From: Paenibacillus sp. DMB5
Lineage (GTDB): Bacteria > Bacillota > Bacilli > Paenibacillales > Paenibacillaceae
DNA: 64,000 nucleotides
Direction of reading: 5' to 3'
NCBI RefSeq assembly: GCF_001517085.1
Contig: NZ_LRAC01000147.1
Location: 1 to 64,000 of the forward strand
The position numbers and the translations under genes are program-made. Below, one piece after another: positions 17,316 to 26,276 of the stretch. Each line of letters opens with the position of its first letter. Positions within the stretch are counted from its first letter, which is position 1. The notes beneath the pieces were generated by a model. The model did not search any database and was not told where the DNA came from. It worked only from the letters and a program-made list of their open reading frames with translations.

Positions 17316-18662
17316 TTACTGGGAAGCCGCCGCAGCCTGCAGATCGCTCAGCAGCTGCTCCGGTGTGGAGCCGCCGGCAAAGAATTTACCGAAGGCATTC
17401 TGGGAATCATCCTTGAATTTAGGTGTTCCATAGTCAAGACCCAGCGAGCCCGCAGTAGTAGTAGCACCGGTGAGCACTTCTGTCAGTTCCTTCTGAAGGC
17501 TGCTTTCATTGCCGTTCAGCTGATACGTTTGGGCAGGAACGGCTGCGCCGATATCCCATACTGTTTTTGCCCATTGATTCGCGCTCATCAGATAATCGAA
17601 GAATTTCTTGGCTTCTTCCGGATGCTTCGAGCTGTTCACCAGGGAGTATCCGCCGCCGTTCCATGCCAGCAGGTCCGTATTTTTGCCTTTGCCGCCGTCC
17701 ACTACAGGGAACTTGAGGACCGCTACATTATCGCGGAAGGTCTGCGGCAGATTTTCGTTAGTCGCCATCCCTGCTTCCCATGAGCCCATGTACCACATGG
17801 CTGCCCGCTCCTGCGTGAACAGGTTCTGGGATGCGCCGTAATCGGAGGTCATGTACGATGCCTGGAACAGACCGCTGTCTCTGGCTTCACCCAGCAGCTC
17901 AGCCGCTTTCTTAAAGGTTTCATCAGTGGTAAAGTCTTTCTTCTTGGCTACGGCATCCAGCATCAAGTTCTGGTCCCCGCCGACCCGGATCACAAGATCC
18001 TGGAAGAATGCGCCGAAGCTCCACAGATCCTTACCGTTGATCGACATCGGCTCAATGCCTTTTTCCCGGAACTGCTTGCCTGCTTCGATCAGCTCAGCGT
18101 AAGTGGTCGGTACTTTGATCTTATTTTCTTCAAACAACCGTTTGTTGTAGTAGATTACTTCATAGTCACTGTTGCGCGGGAGGCCGTAGAGCTTATCGTT
18201 AAATGTGAAAGAAGTGTATACGCCCGGCAGGAAGCTGAATTCTTCACCTTCATACTCCGCAGGATCAAGCTCTTTCACATAACCGGCTTGTACCAGTGTG
18301 TTCAGCTCGGCGCCGCCGTGTACCATCGTGACATCAATCGGCTCATTGGAGGCCATGTAGGCTTTCAGCTTGTTTTTGAACGGCTCCTCGGCCAGCGTTT
18401 CCAGCTCGATTTTGACATTCGGATTCTCTTTAGTGTAGTTATCGATGACCATCTGCTCCGCTAACCCCTGGCCCGATTTACGGTCCGGCAGGTTGGAGAA
18501 GACGCGCAGCGTTACCTGCTCCCCGCCTGCTGCCGGTGCATTATTTCCTTCAGATGCCGCCTGATTGCCGCTGTTATTGTTGCCGCATGCGCTGAGTACA
18601 GCTGTTGCTGCAAGTGCCCCGGCCAAAAGTGCGTTTCTGCCTGAGAGTAAACCTTTGTTCAT
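17316..18662 (-). CDS. Sugar ABC transporter substrate-binding lipoprotein (family 1)
   Basis: 448 residues. A lipoprotein signal peptide ends in the lipobox LSAC (Cys26), followed by a Gly/Asn-rich linker. The mature part has the family-1 SBP layout: VTLRVFSNLPDRKSGQG at the start, DVTMVHGGAELNTLVQAGYV near residue 115, YNKRLFEENKIKVPTTYAELIEAGKQF near 175-200, and a C-terminal region ending TPEQLLSDLQAAAASQ. First gene of the SBP-permease-permease-GH42-GH43 operon. The upstream region has a TAATAT-like -10 but a poor -35, and the motif shared with the YesM/YesN promoter, suggesting activator-dependent expression. Confidence 0.93.
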   Translation of the reverse strand: MNKGLLSGRNALLAGALAATAVLSACGNNNSGNQAASEGNNAPAAGGEQVTLRVFSNLPDRKSGQGLAEQMVIDNYTKENPNVKIELETLAEEPFKNKLKAYMASNEPIDVTMVHGGAELNTLVQAGYVKELDPAEYEGEEFSFLPGVYTSFTFNDKLYGLPRNSDYEVIYYNKRLFEENKIKVPTTYAELIEAGKQFREKGIEPMSINGKDLWSFGAFFQDLVIRVGGDQNLMLDAVAKKKDFTTDETFKKAAELLGEARDSGLFQASYMTSDYGASQNLFTQERAAMWYMGSWEAGMATNENLPQTFRDNVAVLKFPVVDGGKGKNTDLLAWNGGGYSLVNSSKHPEEAKKFFDYLMSANQWAKTVWDIGAAVPAQTYQLNGNESSLQKELTEVLTGATTTAGSLGLDYGTPKFKDDSQNAFGKFFAGGSTPEQLLSDLQAAAASQ

Positions 18663-18762
18663 GTTGAATCCCCCTCAAAGATCGGTATGTTTGGTTTGTC
18701 TGGCTAAGTGGTGTTCGTTCTTTCTGACCTCATATTATCAGAGCGGCCCCCCGGCGGCAGTA

Positions 18763-18794
18763 GAGAAAAAGTGAGGAAGGTTGAAATTTATCGA
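18763..18794 (+). promoter_or_regulatory. Putative activator site upstream of the ABC-GH42-GH43 operon
   Basis: GAGAAAAAGTG, seven variable bases, TTGAA, ATT, TCGA: the same layout as 7871-7905 upstream of the YesM/YesN genes. It lies about 100 bp upstream of the SBP start (minus strand), directly upstream of a weak -35 region, but in the opposite orientation relative to transcription from the copy at 7.9 kb. Confidence 0.5.
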
Positions 18795-19012
18795 GAACGT
18801 TCAAATTTGCAGCAAAAGTATACTCGTTTCTAGTCTCTCCTGTCGAACATGTACCAAACCTTTGAAAACACGGCGACCGCTAACCTTTCTGCCGCAATAT
18901 AAAAAAAGCCGCCCCGGGCAGTCATCAATGACTGTCAGGGTCAGCTCTTTAAGCTTGGCGTGAGTACTCCTGTCAGTAAACAGGATAGAAATAATCATGT
19001 GTAATTTCTCAC
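18795..19012. other. Gene-poor stretch with an imperfect hairpin
   Basis: No credible gene. An inverted repeat GCAGTCAT / ATGACTG centred near 18927, extended by CCC/GGG pairing and flanked by AAAAAAA at 18900-18906, could terminate minus-strand transcription arriving from the mutarotase gene. A 65-codon minus-strand ORF here (18801-18998) has no recognisable homology. Confidence 0.35.
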
Positions 19013-19049
19013 TAACAAAAAATGCCCCAAACTGTCGTTTTAGGGCATT
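19013..19049 (-). terminator. Terminator of the L-rhamnose mutarotase gene
   Basis: On the minus strand AATGCCCTAAAAC...GGGGCATT is followed by TTTTTTG, 14 bp after the mutarotase stop. Confidence 0.75.
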
Positions 19050-19062
19050 CCGGTTTAACCTG

Positions 19063-19377
19063 CTATTTTAGGTAGAAAACTTCCTTCAGGTTCTTGGACA
19101 CCGGGCTGTTATCCGGATTGGTCTCCATCAGCGGCTCCATGTAAACCCACCATTTCCGGCAAATCTCGGTCTGGGACATCTGGTCCCACTTGGCTTCGTC
19201 CTCAATCTCCACGTAGGCAAACAGATTGCCGGTTTCTTCGTCAAGAAAAATAGAATAGTTGTGTGAGCCGTGGTTTCTCAGCTCTTCAGCCATCTCCGGC
19301 CACAGCTCATCATGGCGGCGCTTGTATTCCTCATAACAATCCGGGTAAACACGCATAATACTCGCTTTTCTAATCAC
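19063..19377 (-). CDS. rhaM: L-rhamnose mutarotase
   Basis: 104 residues, the typical length of RhaM/RhaU. It interconverts alpha and beta anomers of L-rhamnose. Family motifs are visible: SIMRVYPDCYEEYKRRHDELWPEM (the Tyr/His active-site region), HGSHNYSIFLDEETGNLFAYVEIEDE and the C-terminal CRKWWVYMEPLMETNPDNSPVS. It is alone on its transcript, with its own terminator and direct repeats upstream. No rhamnose isomerase/kinase/aldolase is in the window; a link to rhamnogalacturonan oligosaccharides with the adjacent GH2 is possible but unproven. Confidence 0.93.
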   Translation of the reverse strand: MIRKASIMRVYPDCYEEYKRRHDELWPEMAEELRNHGSHNYSIFLDEETGNLFAYVEIEDEAKWDQMSQTEICRKWWVYMEPLMETNPDNSPVSKNLKEVFYLK

Positions 19378-19416
19378 TGTTCAGCACTCCAGACCTGTTT
19401 GGTTTATTAAAAATAC

Positions 19417-19487
19417 ATAAATGAACTATATTGAACATTATAGTAGATAAATGAACTTTTTTGAAGACAAATAAACGAAAATAAACT
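19417..19487. promoter_or_regulatory. Direct repeats with 30-bp period upstream of the mutarotase gene
   Basis: ATAAATGAACTATATTGAA at 19417-19435 and ATAAATGAACTTTTTTGAA at 19447-19465 are spaced exactly 30 bp (about three helical turns). A weaker third element, ATAAACGAAAATAAAC, follows at about 19472-19487. The layout suits an AraC- or DeoR-type activator/repressor. Confidence 0.5.
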
Positions 19488-19567
19488 TACTATGAAACTC
19501 CTTTGAGCTGAATTTACGCCCAGATCAGGTTAGCAGACGCCCGGATACTCCCTCAAGCAGATCCACA

Positions 19568-19596
19568 TTGACATTTAAACCGCAGAGCTATAATAT
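19568..19596 (+). promoter_or_regulatory. Promoter of the cytidine deaminase gene
   Basis: Consensus -35 TTGACA (19568-19573), 17-bp spacer and -10 TAATAT (19591-19596), leaving a leader of roughly 70 nt. Confidence 0.75.
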
Positions 19597-19606
19597 TAGA
19601 AGTCCT

Positions 19607-19648
19607 GCCAGCTGTTTGCTGGCGATAAGGGGACCTGGCCCTACAGGT
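19607..19648 (+). other. Structured 5' leader of the cytidine deaminase mRNA
   Basis: Two adjacent stems: GCCAGC/GCTGGC (19607-19623) and ACCTG/CAGGT (19633-19648), between the mapped promoter and the AAAAGGGTGG ribosome site. It matches no riboswitch class I can name. Confidence 0.35.
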
Positions 19649-19675
19649 TCATTCTTATTGAAAAGGGTGGTTTGT

Positions 19676-20074
19676 ATGGATAAAGAGCAACTGATGGAGA
19701 GCGCACGCAAGGTTAAAAAGGCGGCGTACATCCCCTACTCCAAATTTCCGGTCGGTGCGGCACTGCTGCTGAAGGATGGAGCTGTAATTAACGGAGTTAA
19801 CGTAGAAAATGTATCCTTTGGCGCGACGAATTGTGCTGAGCGGACCGCTTTTTTCACAGCCATTACTAACGGCTACTCCAAAGGTGATTTCAAGGCTATC
19901 GCCATAGCCGGCGACACAGAGGACTTCCTTCCGCCCTGCAGTATCTGCAGACAGGTAATGGCCGAATTCTGCTCGCCTGAAATGCCGGTTTACTTAACTA
20001 ATAACAAACAGGATATACTGGAACTGAAGCTGAGAGAATTGCTGCCTTATGCGTTTACTGATCTGGATATGTAA
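19676..20074 (+). CDS. cdd: Cytidine deaminase
   Basis: 132 residues, the homotetrameric short CDA type. It deaminates cytidine and deoxycytidine to uridine and deoxyuridine in pyrimidine salvage. The zinc/catalytic motifs are complete: TNCAERTAFF (Cys and catalytic Glu) and PPCSICRQVMAEF (two Cys ligands). The substrate-binding N-terminus has YIPYSKFPVGAALL and NVENVSFG. Start ATG 19676 follows AAAAGGGTGGTTTGT; the open frame further upstream overlaps the promoter. Monocistronic with its own terminator. Confidence 0.96.
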   Translation: MDKEQLMESARKVKKAAYIPYSKFPVGAALLLKDGAVINGVNVENVSFGATNCAERTAFFTAITNGYSKGDFKAIAIAGDTEDFLPPCSICRQVMAEFCSPEMPVYLTNNKQDILELKLRELLPYAFTDLDM

Positions 20075-20096
20075 TATTGTAACTTGTAAAATAGCA

Positions 20097-20125
20097 GAAG
20101 CTGCGCAAAGATGCGCAGCTTTTTT
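20097..20125 (+). terminator. Intrinsic terminator of cdd
   Basis: AGCTGCGC/GCGCAGCT stem-loop followed by TTTTTT, about 25 bp after the stop codon. Confidence 0.88.
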
Positions 20126-20202
20126 ATGTGCGGCTGGATACATTCCTCTGGACATTCTGCTAAGGCAGTTAACTGGTATTACTGCGCAATCTGTCTGTCG
20201 TC

Positions 20203-22967
20203 TTATTTGGGTCCGGCAGAAAGCTCTCTTGGCTTCAGCAGCTCACAAAGTTCGCCCGGTTCGAGTGAATGTTGCGGAACAAATGCCGCTGAACCCATAT
20301 AAGAAACCAGGCTGTTACGGAGCTGGGCCGCAGCAGGTCTGTCCGCCAGATCCTCCCGGATATTGATACCGCAGATCAGCAGCTTGCCTGCACCGACGTT
20401 ATATTCGATCAGATTGGTCAGCTTCCGGTTATGATAAAAATTAGGGATGACCTGAACAATCGGCTGAAACGGCAGTCCGTCACTCACGGCAAGCGACACA
20501 GAGCGGTCCAGCAGGTCCAGCCACTGGAATTCCGCATACGAGCTGGTCGGAAAATCCGCCAGTGCCGGATGAGCAGCATCCACGCTTATCCCGCACGGAG
20601 CATCAGTGGCAAAATGCACCGGACTCCAGAAAACAGGATGAAACTTGCCGGGAGCTGTATGTTCCAGTTCATTCTCCTTAACGAGGAAAAGCACACGCTC
20701 CCCTTCCGACAATCTGTGCAGCAAATTGTCATCCAAGGTACTAGTCACTGTTATTTCAGTATCCCCGGGCGCTTCTTCTCCGGTAAGTACATACACCCAA
20801 ACCGGCCACTCATTCCGGATTCCGGAGCCGGCTAATTCCAGCGCTACTGTTAACCTGGCGCTTTTGGCAACTTGTGTAAAAGCAGTTGAATTGAGTTCCC
20901 CCAGCGGAATCCCTGCGCCAAGCGGAATGGCACCGGTCTGTATAACACCTTGATCCAACACCATGCCTTCCCCGGTTGTCACCTTCCATTCGATAGCGGA
21001 TGGAGGCAGCTCCACCGTACCGAAATGCGCCATGCATATCCCGGCATTAAATTCATCCTGATTGGTATACACGCGACTTGGCATGCGGAGCAAAAGAACG
21101 GCCGGACCGCAGAATTCCCGGAACCGCCGGGGTTCGATCAGTCCCTTGGACTGCCAGAATGCATTTAGAATACCTACCGTTGCCGTGCTCTGACCCGGAA
21201 AATCATGCAGATCCAGCAGCTGAAAGCCGCCCAGCTCCGGCGTTCTTAACGCCGCCTCGATCTCTTCGCGGTATAGCTGCAGGGCCAGCATACCTGATCC
21301 GTGTACAAATTTTCGAAGGTCAGCCAGCATGCCGCGCTTCCCGAGGTCTGCAGAGATCACCTCCAGATTAACCGGTCGCAAGGCGCCGCTGTACAATCCG
21401 ATTTCCTCCACGTCCGGGTATATGCTATACTGCCCTACCTCATGTGAAATGACAGGAACGTCACGCCTTGATACCGCCTCGCTGAAGTCTAGCATGGTCG
21501 AAACGGACAGCTTCTCCAGAAAATATTGGCCCCGGACTCCCGCCTCATCGACCGTCTGTGCGCAGAACAGATCATCTGCCGGATCAACGGGACGGTCCCA
21601 GTTCGTTGTCAACGTATACAGCCGGCGGTTATCCAGCGCTTTCACCTCCGCAGTCATCCGGTGCAGCAGCTCAAAATCCCCATTCAGCTCATTGCCGTTG
21701 CTGTAGATACAGAAGGACGGGTGATTGCCATAGGTCTGAATTATCCGCTGCGCTTCCATTGGCAGGTAGGTGTAATGCTCAGGATGTGCTCCAACCGGCA
21801 TATTCCAGGTATCCATCCACATGGGCGATTCAACCTGCAGGTACATGCCTAACCGGTCTGCTGCTTCAAAAGCAGCTTCCGGCGGACACCAGGAATGAAA
21901 CCGGATATGGTTCAAGCCATAGTCTCTGGCTGTGCCGAACAGACTGAACCACGCTTCCGTCTCCATCGGGGGATGGCCAGTCAGCGGAAAAATGCAGCAC
22001 TCCAGCGTCCCCCGCAGGAAGATCGGCCTGCCATTGATTTGCAGCAATCTGCCATTCCTCTCAAAGCTCCGCAAGCCGAAGGTCTGCTTCGTAACCGTTT
22101 CCAGCTGCATCCCTTCAATATTCGTCCGTCCCGTTAGCTGCAGCTCATATAGATTAGGATTGAATTCATCCCATAGCAGCGGCTCCTCCCCCATGCTGTA
22201 CAGCCATTCAAAGGGTTCTGACGAATCAGCAGTGAGCCGCAGACTCTGCTTAACCTCCGGTGCCTGATGCTTCTGTTCACCTTGACCGCCCGCAGCGGAT
22301 AAGGTGATCTCTGCATCTAGTGCTTTTCCGGTAAGGTTATGCCCGATCCCCCTCACCCTCACTGCACCCAGCCCCGGCTCAGGATAGGTCTGCACATTCG
22401 TCAGCTGGAACGCCTCAGAGGCCTGAAGCTCCATCCGGCCGACGATTCCGTTCCAGATGGATTGCGTCTCCTCTGTATAAGCACTTGGATAAGTTCCCAG
22501 ATTCTGAATATCCCGGTTATCTACCCTGATAACAAAACGGTTTACCGCACCTGCCACAACATGTTCGGTCACATCAAAGCGATGCGGTACAGACAGACTA
22601 TCCTGCTGACCGGCAAGCCCGCCGTTCACCCATAATGTGGACTGGAACATAACACGCTCCAGAAAGACATGCATCTGTTTCCCTGCCCATTCTGCCGGAA
22701 CCGCAGCCTCCAATTCGTACCAACGGCACCGTAATAGGAATGGCGCTGCCGCAGGGATCGGACGGACTCCCGGTTCATTTCAGCGCTCCACTCCTGCACC
22801 TCACCCACACCATTCAGCGTCAGCGTACCCGGCAGCGATACTGAACCTTGAGTGTCTATGCCTTTAGAATCATACCAATGCTCCGCTTCCCCTTTATCCT
22901 CCGGATCGAGCGCGTAATTCCAATGCCCGCACAGGCTGAGAACATTCCTCCCGGCAGTATCCGTCAT
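20203..22967 (-). pseudogene. GH2 family glycoside hydrolase, frameshifted near the N-terminus
   Basis: The first ~80 codons (ATG 22967, after GGAGGGTGAAGGT) read MTDTAGRNVLSLCGHWNYALDPED, typical of the GH2 jelly-roll. At about 22722-22724 the frame must shift by one: ..RQRHSYYGAV joins WYELEAAVPAEWAGKQMHVFLERV if GTTGG is read as GTTTGG. The remaining ~836 codons carry the immunoglobulin-like and TIM-barrel domains, with acid/base in CIYSNGNELNGD, nucleophile in PVISHEVGQYSIYP, and a C-terminal beta domain. No signal peptide. The joined length (about 920) is normal for the family. Substrate uncertain: beta-galactoside, beta-glucuronide or a rhamnogalacturonan-derived oligosaccharide. Divergent from an AraC regulator. 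Confidence 0.85.
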
Positions 22968-23074
22968 ACCTTCACCCTCCAATTATCAATTAATCGTATA
23001 GCCTTCGGCCTTTTCTCTTTCGTGCCGCTCGTATACAATTGTAAATTAGAGAAGGAGCAGAAAGGAACGAGGAT

Positions 23075-23932
23075 ATGGCTGTTAACCCGAACGATCCTGC
23101 TATGTTCAAAGGACATAACCAATACACGCATCCGGCCGGCATTCTCGTATCCGGACATTACCGTAAGGCGCACGGCTACACCTGCTACCGCCCTGAAGGG
23201 ACCAGGGATTGGCTGATTATGTATACTTTATCAGGCAAAGGGCTTATCAATAACGGAGACGGGAATTATGCTGAATGTACGGAACGGACGTTAACGATCG
23301 TCTCGCCGGGTACCCTTCAGGATTTTTTCACGGAGGAGGGTTATGTGTGGGAGAAGCTGTGGGCCCATTTTCTGCCCCGCTTTACATGGGCGGACTGGCT
23401 GTCTGCGGGTCATAAGAACGGGTGCATTTTTCAGCTCCATATTGATAATGACGGGGCCAGCCGGGCAATCGAATCCGCTTTTTGGAGAGTACTGTCGTAC
23501 AAGATGGACAGAGATGTCCTGCTGCGTGACGAGCTGACCATGAACGCACTGGAGGAGATTATTCTGCTTGCCGCCAGCCAGAACAGGCAGCAGAAAAAGC
23601 TCGACCCGCGCATCAGTGAAGTGCTGGACATTCTGGCCAAGGGCTACATGGAAGAACATTCGGTAGACAAGCTTGCCGCACAGGTCTCCTTGTCACCGTC
23701 CCGTCTCTCCCATTTGTTCAAGGAGCAGGTAGGCGACTCCATCATAGAAACACTGGTAAAATACCGCTTAAATCAGGCGGAGAAGCTGCTCCGGTACACC
23801 CTGCGTCCGATTACCGAGATTGCGCTGGAGGTCGGCTTCCATTCCCCTGACTATTTCACAAGGCGGTTCACCGGCTCCTTCGGCGTGAGTCCGTCGCAAT
23901 ACCGCAAGCAGCAGCTGGACAAAGTAGATTGA
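23075..23932 (+). CDS. AraC family transcriptional regulator
   Basis: 285 residues. An N-terminal cupin-like ligand domain (about 10-160) is followed by the two-HTH AraC domain (about 185-283): EEHSVDKLAAQVSLSPSRLSHLFKE and a second unit ending VGFHSPDYFTRRFTGSFGVSPSQYR. The start follows GAAAGGAACGAGGAT. It is divergent from the GH2 gene (about 107 bp apart) and is probably its regulator. A second AraC gene begins 23 bp after its stop, so the two may be co-transcribed. Confidence 0.92.
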   Translation: MAVNPNDPAMFKGHNQYTHPAGILVSGHYRKAHGYTCYRPEGTRDWLIMYTLSGKGLINNGDGNYAECTERTLTIVSPGTLQDFFTEEGYVWEKLWAHFLPRFTWADWLSAGHKNGCIFQLHIDNDGASRAIESAFWRVLSYKMDRDVLLRDELTMNALEEIILLAASQNRQQKKLDPRISEVLDILAKGYMEEHSVDKLAAQVSLSPSRLSHLFKEQVGDSIIETLVKYRLNQAEKLLRYTLRPITEIALEVGFHSPDYFTRRFTGSFGVSPSQYRKQQLDKVD

Positions 23933-23955
23933 TGCGTTAAAGGGGAGTGCTGATT

Positions 23956-24756
23956 ATGAAGGCTATGTATTACAGCTTCACCGAGGGTTCGGTCAGTAAG
24001 GGGAACGGCTATAAACCGGCAAATCTGCATAAATGGGGACCGGGTGTCCGTGATGTATATGCCCTGCATTATATTGTCAGCGGCAAAGGCTATTTAAAGA
24101 CAGATAAGACGACATATCCATTAAAAGCTGGCGAGAGCTTTATCATTTTCCCGCATATGGAAGTGTATTATTATCCCGATCCCCGGGACCCGTGGGAGTA
24201 TTACTGGATTGAGTTCAGCGGTCCGGAAGCCTCACGCCTGCTGTCGATGATCAGCATTGCACCGGACCATCCGGTGACGGAGGCTTCCCCGCAGGATTTC
24301 GAGGCATTATTTCAACTGTTTAAAACGTCCGGAACAGAGCCGTTTGAGCGGGAGCGTGCGGATGCAGGACTGCAGCTTCTTTTGTCCTATTACATGGAAT
24401 ACTATCCGAGTGCCCAGGCGTTGCTTAAAAAAGATTACGCACTTTCAGCTAAAGAATACATTGAAAGCAACTATTGGAAATCTTCCTTATCCGTTATTGA
24501 TGTAGTCGGTTACGTGAAGATTGAGCGCAGCTATCTGTTCCGGCTATTTAAGGAAGTTACCGGTTTGTCCGTATCCGCCTATCTGACGGCCTTCCGGATT
24601 CAGCGTGCCTGTGAGCTCTTAATTCATTCTGAATTATCCGTCAAGTCGTTAGCGTATTCCGTTGGCTATCAGGACCCGTTATACTTCTCCAAGGTATTCA
24701 AAAAAGCAACCGCGTACACTCCATCGGAGTATAGATCAGTTTACCGGGTCCCTTAA
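23956..24756 (+). CDS. AraC family transcriptional regulator
   Basis: 266 residues from MKAMYYSFTEGS. The AraC_binding cupin part (about 20-150) includes HYIVSGKGYLKTDKTTYPLKAGESFIIFPH; the DNA-binding part (about 165-262) ends YQDPLYFSKVFKKATAYTPSEYRS. The ATG at 23956 has AGGGGAG at 8 nt; an in-frame GTG nine bases earlier overlaps that ribosome site. It follows the first AraC gene closely, and its stop codon overlaps the stop of the converging small zinc-type protein gene. Targets probably include the GH27 gene (inference). Confidence 0.92.
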   Translation: MKAMYYSFTEGSVSKGNGYKPANLHKWGPGVRDVYALHYIVSGKGYLKTDKTTYPLKAGESFIIFPHMEVYYYPDPRDPWEYYWIEFSGPEASRLLSMISIAPDHPVTEASPQDFEALFQLFKTSGTEPFERERADAGLQLLLSYYMEYYPSAQALLKKDYALSAKEYIESNYWKSSLSVIDVVGYVKIERSYLFRLFKEVTGLSVSAYLTAFRIQRACELLIHSELSVKSLAYSVGYQDPLYFSKVFKKATAYTPSEYRSVYRVP

Positions 24757-24956
24757 CGGAACAGCACACATTTTCCCGAATCCCGGTAATACTTGATCAG
24801 CTGCTCTATGGGTTCGCGTCCGCATTTCAGCTGCTCGCCAAGACAGTCTATACATAGAAAGTCCTTGGCATTCCGTGTAACAAGCTTCAGGTAAATCGCC
24901 ACATCATCCGTCATTAACGGAACCCGGCAGGTCCGGCAGATCCGGTTCATATTCAT
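24753..24956 (-). CDS. Small putative zinc-binding protein (two CxxC motifs)
   Basis: 67 residues from MNMNRICRTCRVPLMTDD. CRTC near the N-terminus and CIDC in the middle, plus two more Cys (LKCGRE, GKCVLF), suggest a zinc ribbon. The rest has charged helices (EPIEQLIKYYRDSGK). The ATG lies about 8 bp after the GH27 stop, so translation is probably coupled. Its stop overlaps the stop of the converging AraC gene. I do not recognise a function; similar short proteins are annotated as hypothetical in this genus. Confidence 0.6.
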   Translation of the reverse strand: MNMNRICRTCRVPLMTDDVAIYLKLVTRNAKDFLCIDCLGEQLKCGREPIEQLIKYYRDSGKCVLFR

Positions 24957-24963
24957 GCTGCCA

Positions 24964-26124
24964 TCACACCAGCTTAGCCCGTACAACCAGACAGTCATGG
25001 GCCGCAACTACAGGAGCATATCTTTCTTTGAATACGCCGATTTCTTTATGCTCCCAGCAGTCGTATAACGAAAACGATTTCCCTGACGCATACGGGAGCC
25101 CGACATCCCAGAATTGCAGCGAAATTTCCCTTTGCCCGTCACTCAGATTGAAGAAGCCGATGGCGAGGTCTCCGTCTGCCAGTACTTTTACCAGCATGAA
25201 CACATCGTCTGTATGGAACCACTGCGGCTCGGGCTTGATCCGGTAGGCACCGCGGCTCTCCGCATCCTGGTTGATGGCGAGCAGCTCCCGGTTCAATAGG
25301 ATATCCTTGGTGACCTGATTGGCTGACCGGATATCGCTGCCGATCATCAGTGGAGAACCCATCATGCACCATAGCGAAAAATGGGTCTTGTATTCAGCAT
25401 CGCTGCAGCCGCCGATCTGATTCCCGATAAAGCTGCTGTTACTGCCCCCGTACATGCCGACCACCAGCATATCCAGGTCATTATGACAATACGAGCCTGT
25501 AGTACTCGCTTTATCCAGCTGTGACAATGTAAGCTTCTTGATGGATTCCCAGCTGTCCTGAATATCCTCCGTAGACCGGTACATGTGCGCCCCAGATTCC
25601 CGGATCCAGTGATAGACATTATCCTCGCCCCAATTGCATGCCGAGAACAGTATCTCTCTGCCGCAGTTTTTAAGCGCCAGGCTCATGCGTTTGTACAGCA
25701 GCTCCCCTGAAATATGTCTTGGCTTGAAGCAATAGTCATATTTCAGGAAATCCACGCCCCACGCTGCCAGCAATGCCGCATCCTGAAATTCATGCTCGAA
25801 GCTGCCGGGATACCCCGCGCAGGTATGAGTGCCTACACAGGAGTACATTCCGAATTTGAGCCCTTTGGAATGGATATAGTCTGCAAGCGCCTTCATTCCA
25901 CTCGGGAATTTCTCGGGATCGGCGACTAAATTGCCCTCTGCGTCTCTTTCCTTCAGGCTCCAGCAGTCATCGATCACAATGTACTCATATCCGGCCGCCT
26001 TGTATCCCTCAGCAACAAAGGTATCGGCGGCCTCCCGGATCAGCTGCTCATTAATGTCCCAGGTAAAGGTATTCCAGGAGTTCCAGCCTAAAGGCGGCTT
26101 CAGGCCAAGCTGTTGTATGTTCAT
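24964..26124 (-). CDS. GH27 alpha-galactosidase (or beta-L-arabinopyranosidase)
   Basis: 386 residues without a signal peptide. GH27 TIM-barrel motifs: PPLGWNSWNTF, YIVIDDCW, the CVGTHTCAGYPGSFEHE loop, nucleophile D130 in DFLKYDYC and acid/base D187 in YRSTEDIQDSW. A small C-terminal beta domain ends LVVRAKL. Family members remove terminal alpha-galactose from galactomannan or raffinose-type sugars; a few are beta-L-arabinopyranosidases, which would suit the surrounding arabinoxylan genes. Two GH43 genes lie upstream on the same strand. Confidence 0.9.
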   Translation of the reverse strand: MNIQQLGLKPPLGWNSWNTFTWDINEQLIREAADTFVAEGYKAAGYEYIVIDDCWSLKERDAEGNLVADPEKFPSGMKALADYIHSKGLKFGMYSCVGTHTCAGYPGSFEHEFQDAALLAAWGVDFLKYDYCFKPRHISGELLYKRMSLALKNCGREILFSACNWGEDNVYHWIRESGAHMYRSTEDIQDSWESIKKLTLSQLDKASTTGSYCHNDLDMLVVGMYGGSNSSFIGNQIGGCSDAEYKTHFSLWCMMGSPLMIGSDIRSANQVTKDILLNRELLAINQDAESRGAYRIKPEPQWFHTDDVFMLVKVLADGDLAIGFFNLSDGQREISLQFWDVGLPYASGKSFSLYDCWEHKEIGVFKERYAPVVAAHDCLVVRAKLV

Positions 26125-26276
26125 TTGAAATGCGCTTCCTTTCTTTAGCTCAAGTATAGAATCTTAGTGTATTTAATCATATCCGTCACTTGGGAACTAT
26201 AGCCTAGCGTTGCTTTCATATGGACGTTTGTTGCTTTTATCTGAGCACTAAGGTTGGCATAGCAGACACTGAACAA

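Noticed and set aside
18801..18998. 65-codon minus-strand ORF between the SBP and mutarotase genes
   Set aside because: No recognisable homology, and it runs through a hairpin/terminator-like element.
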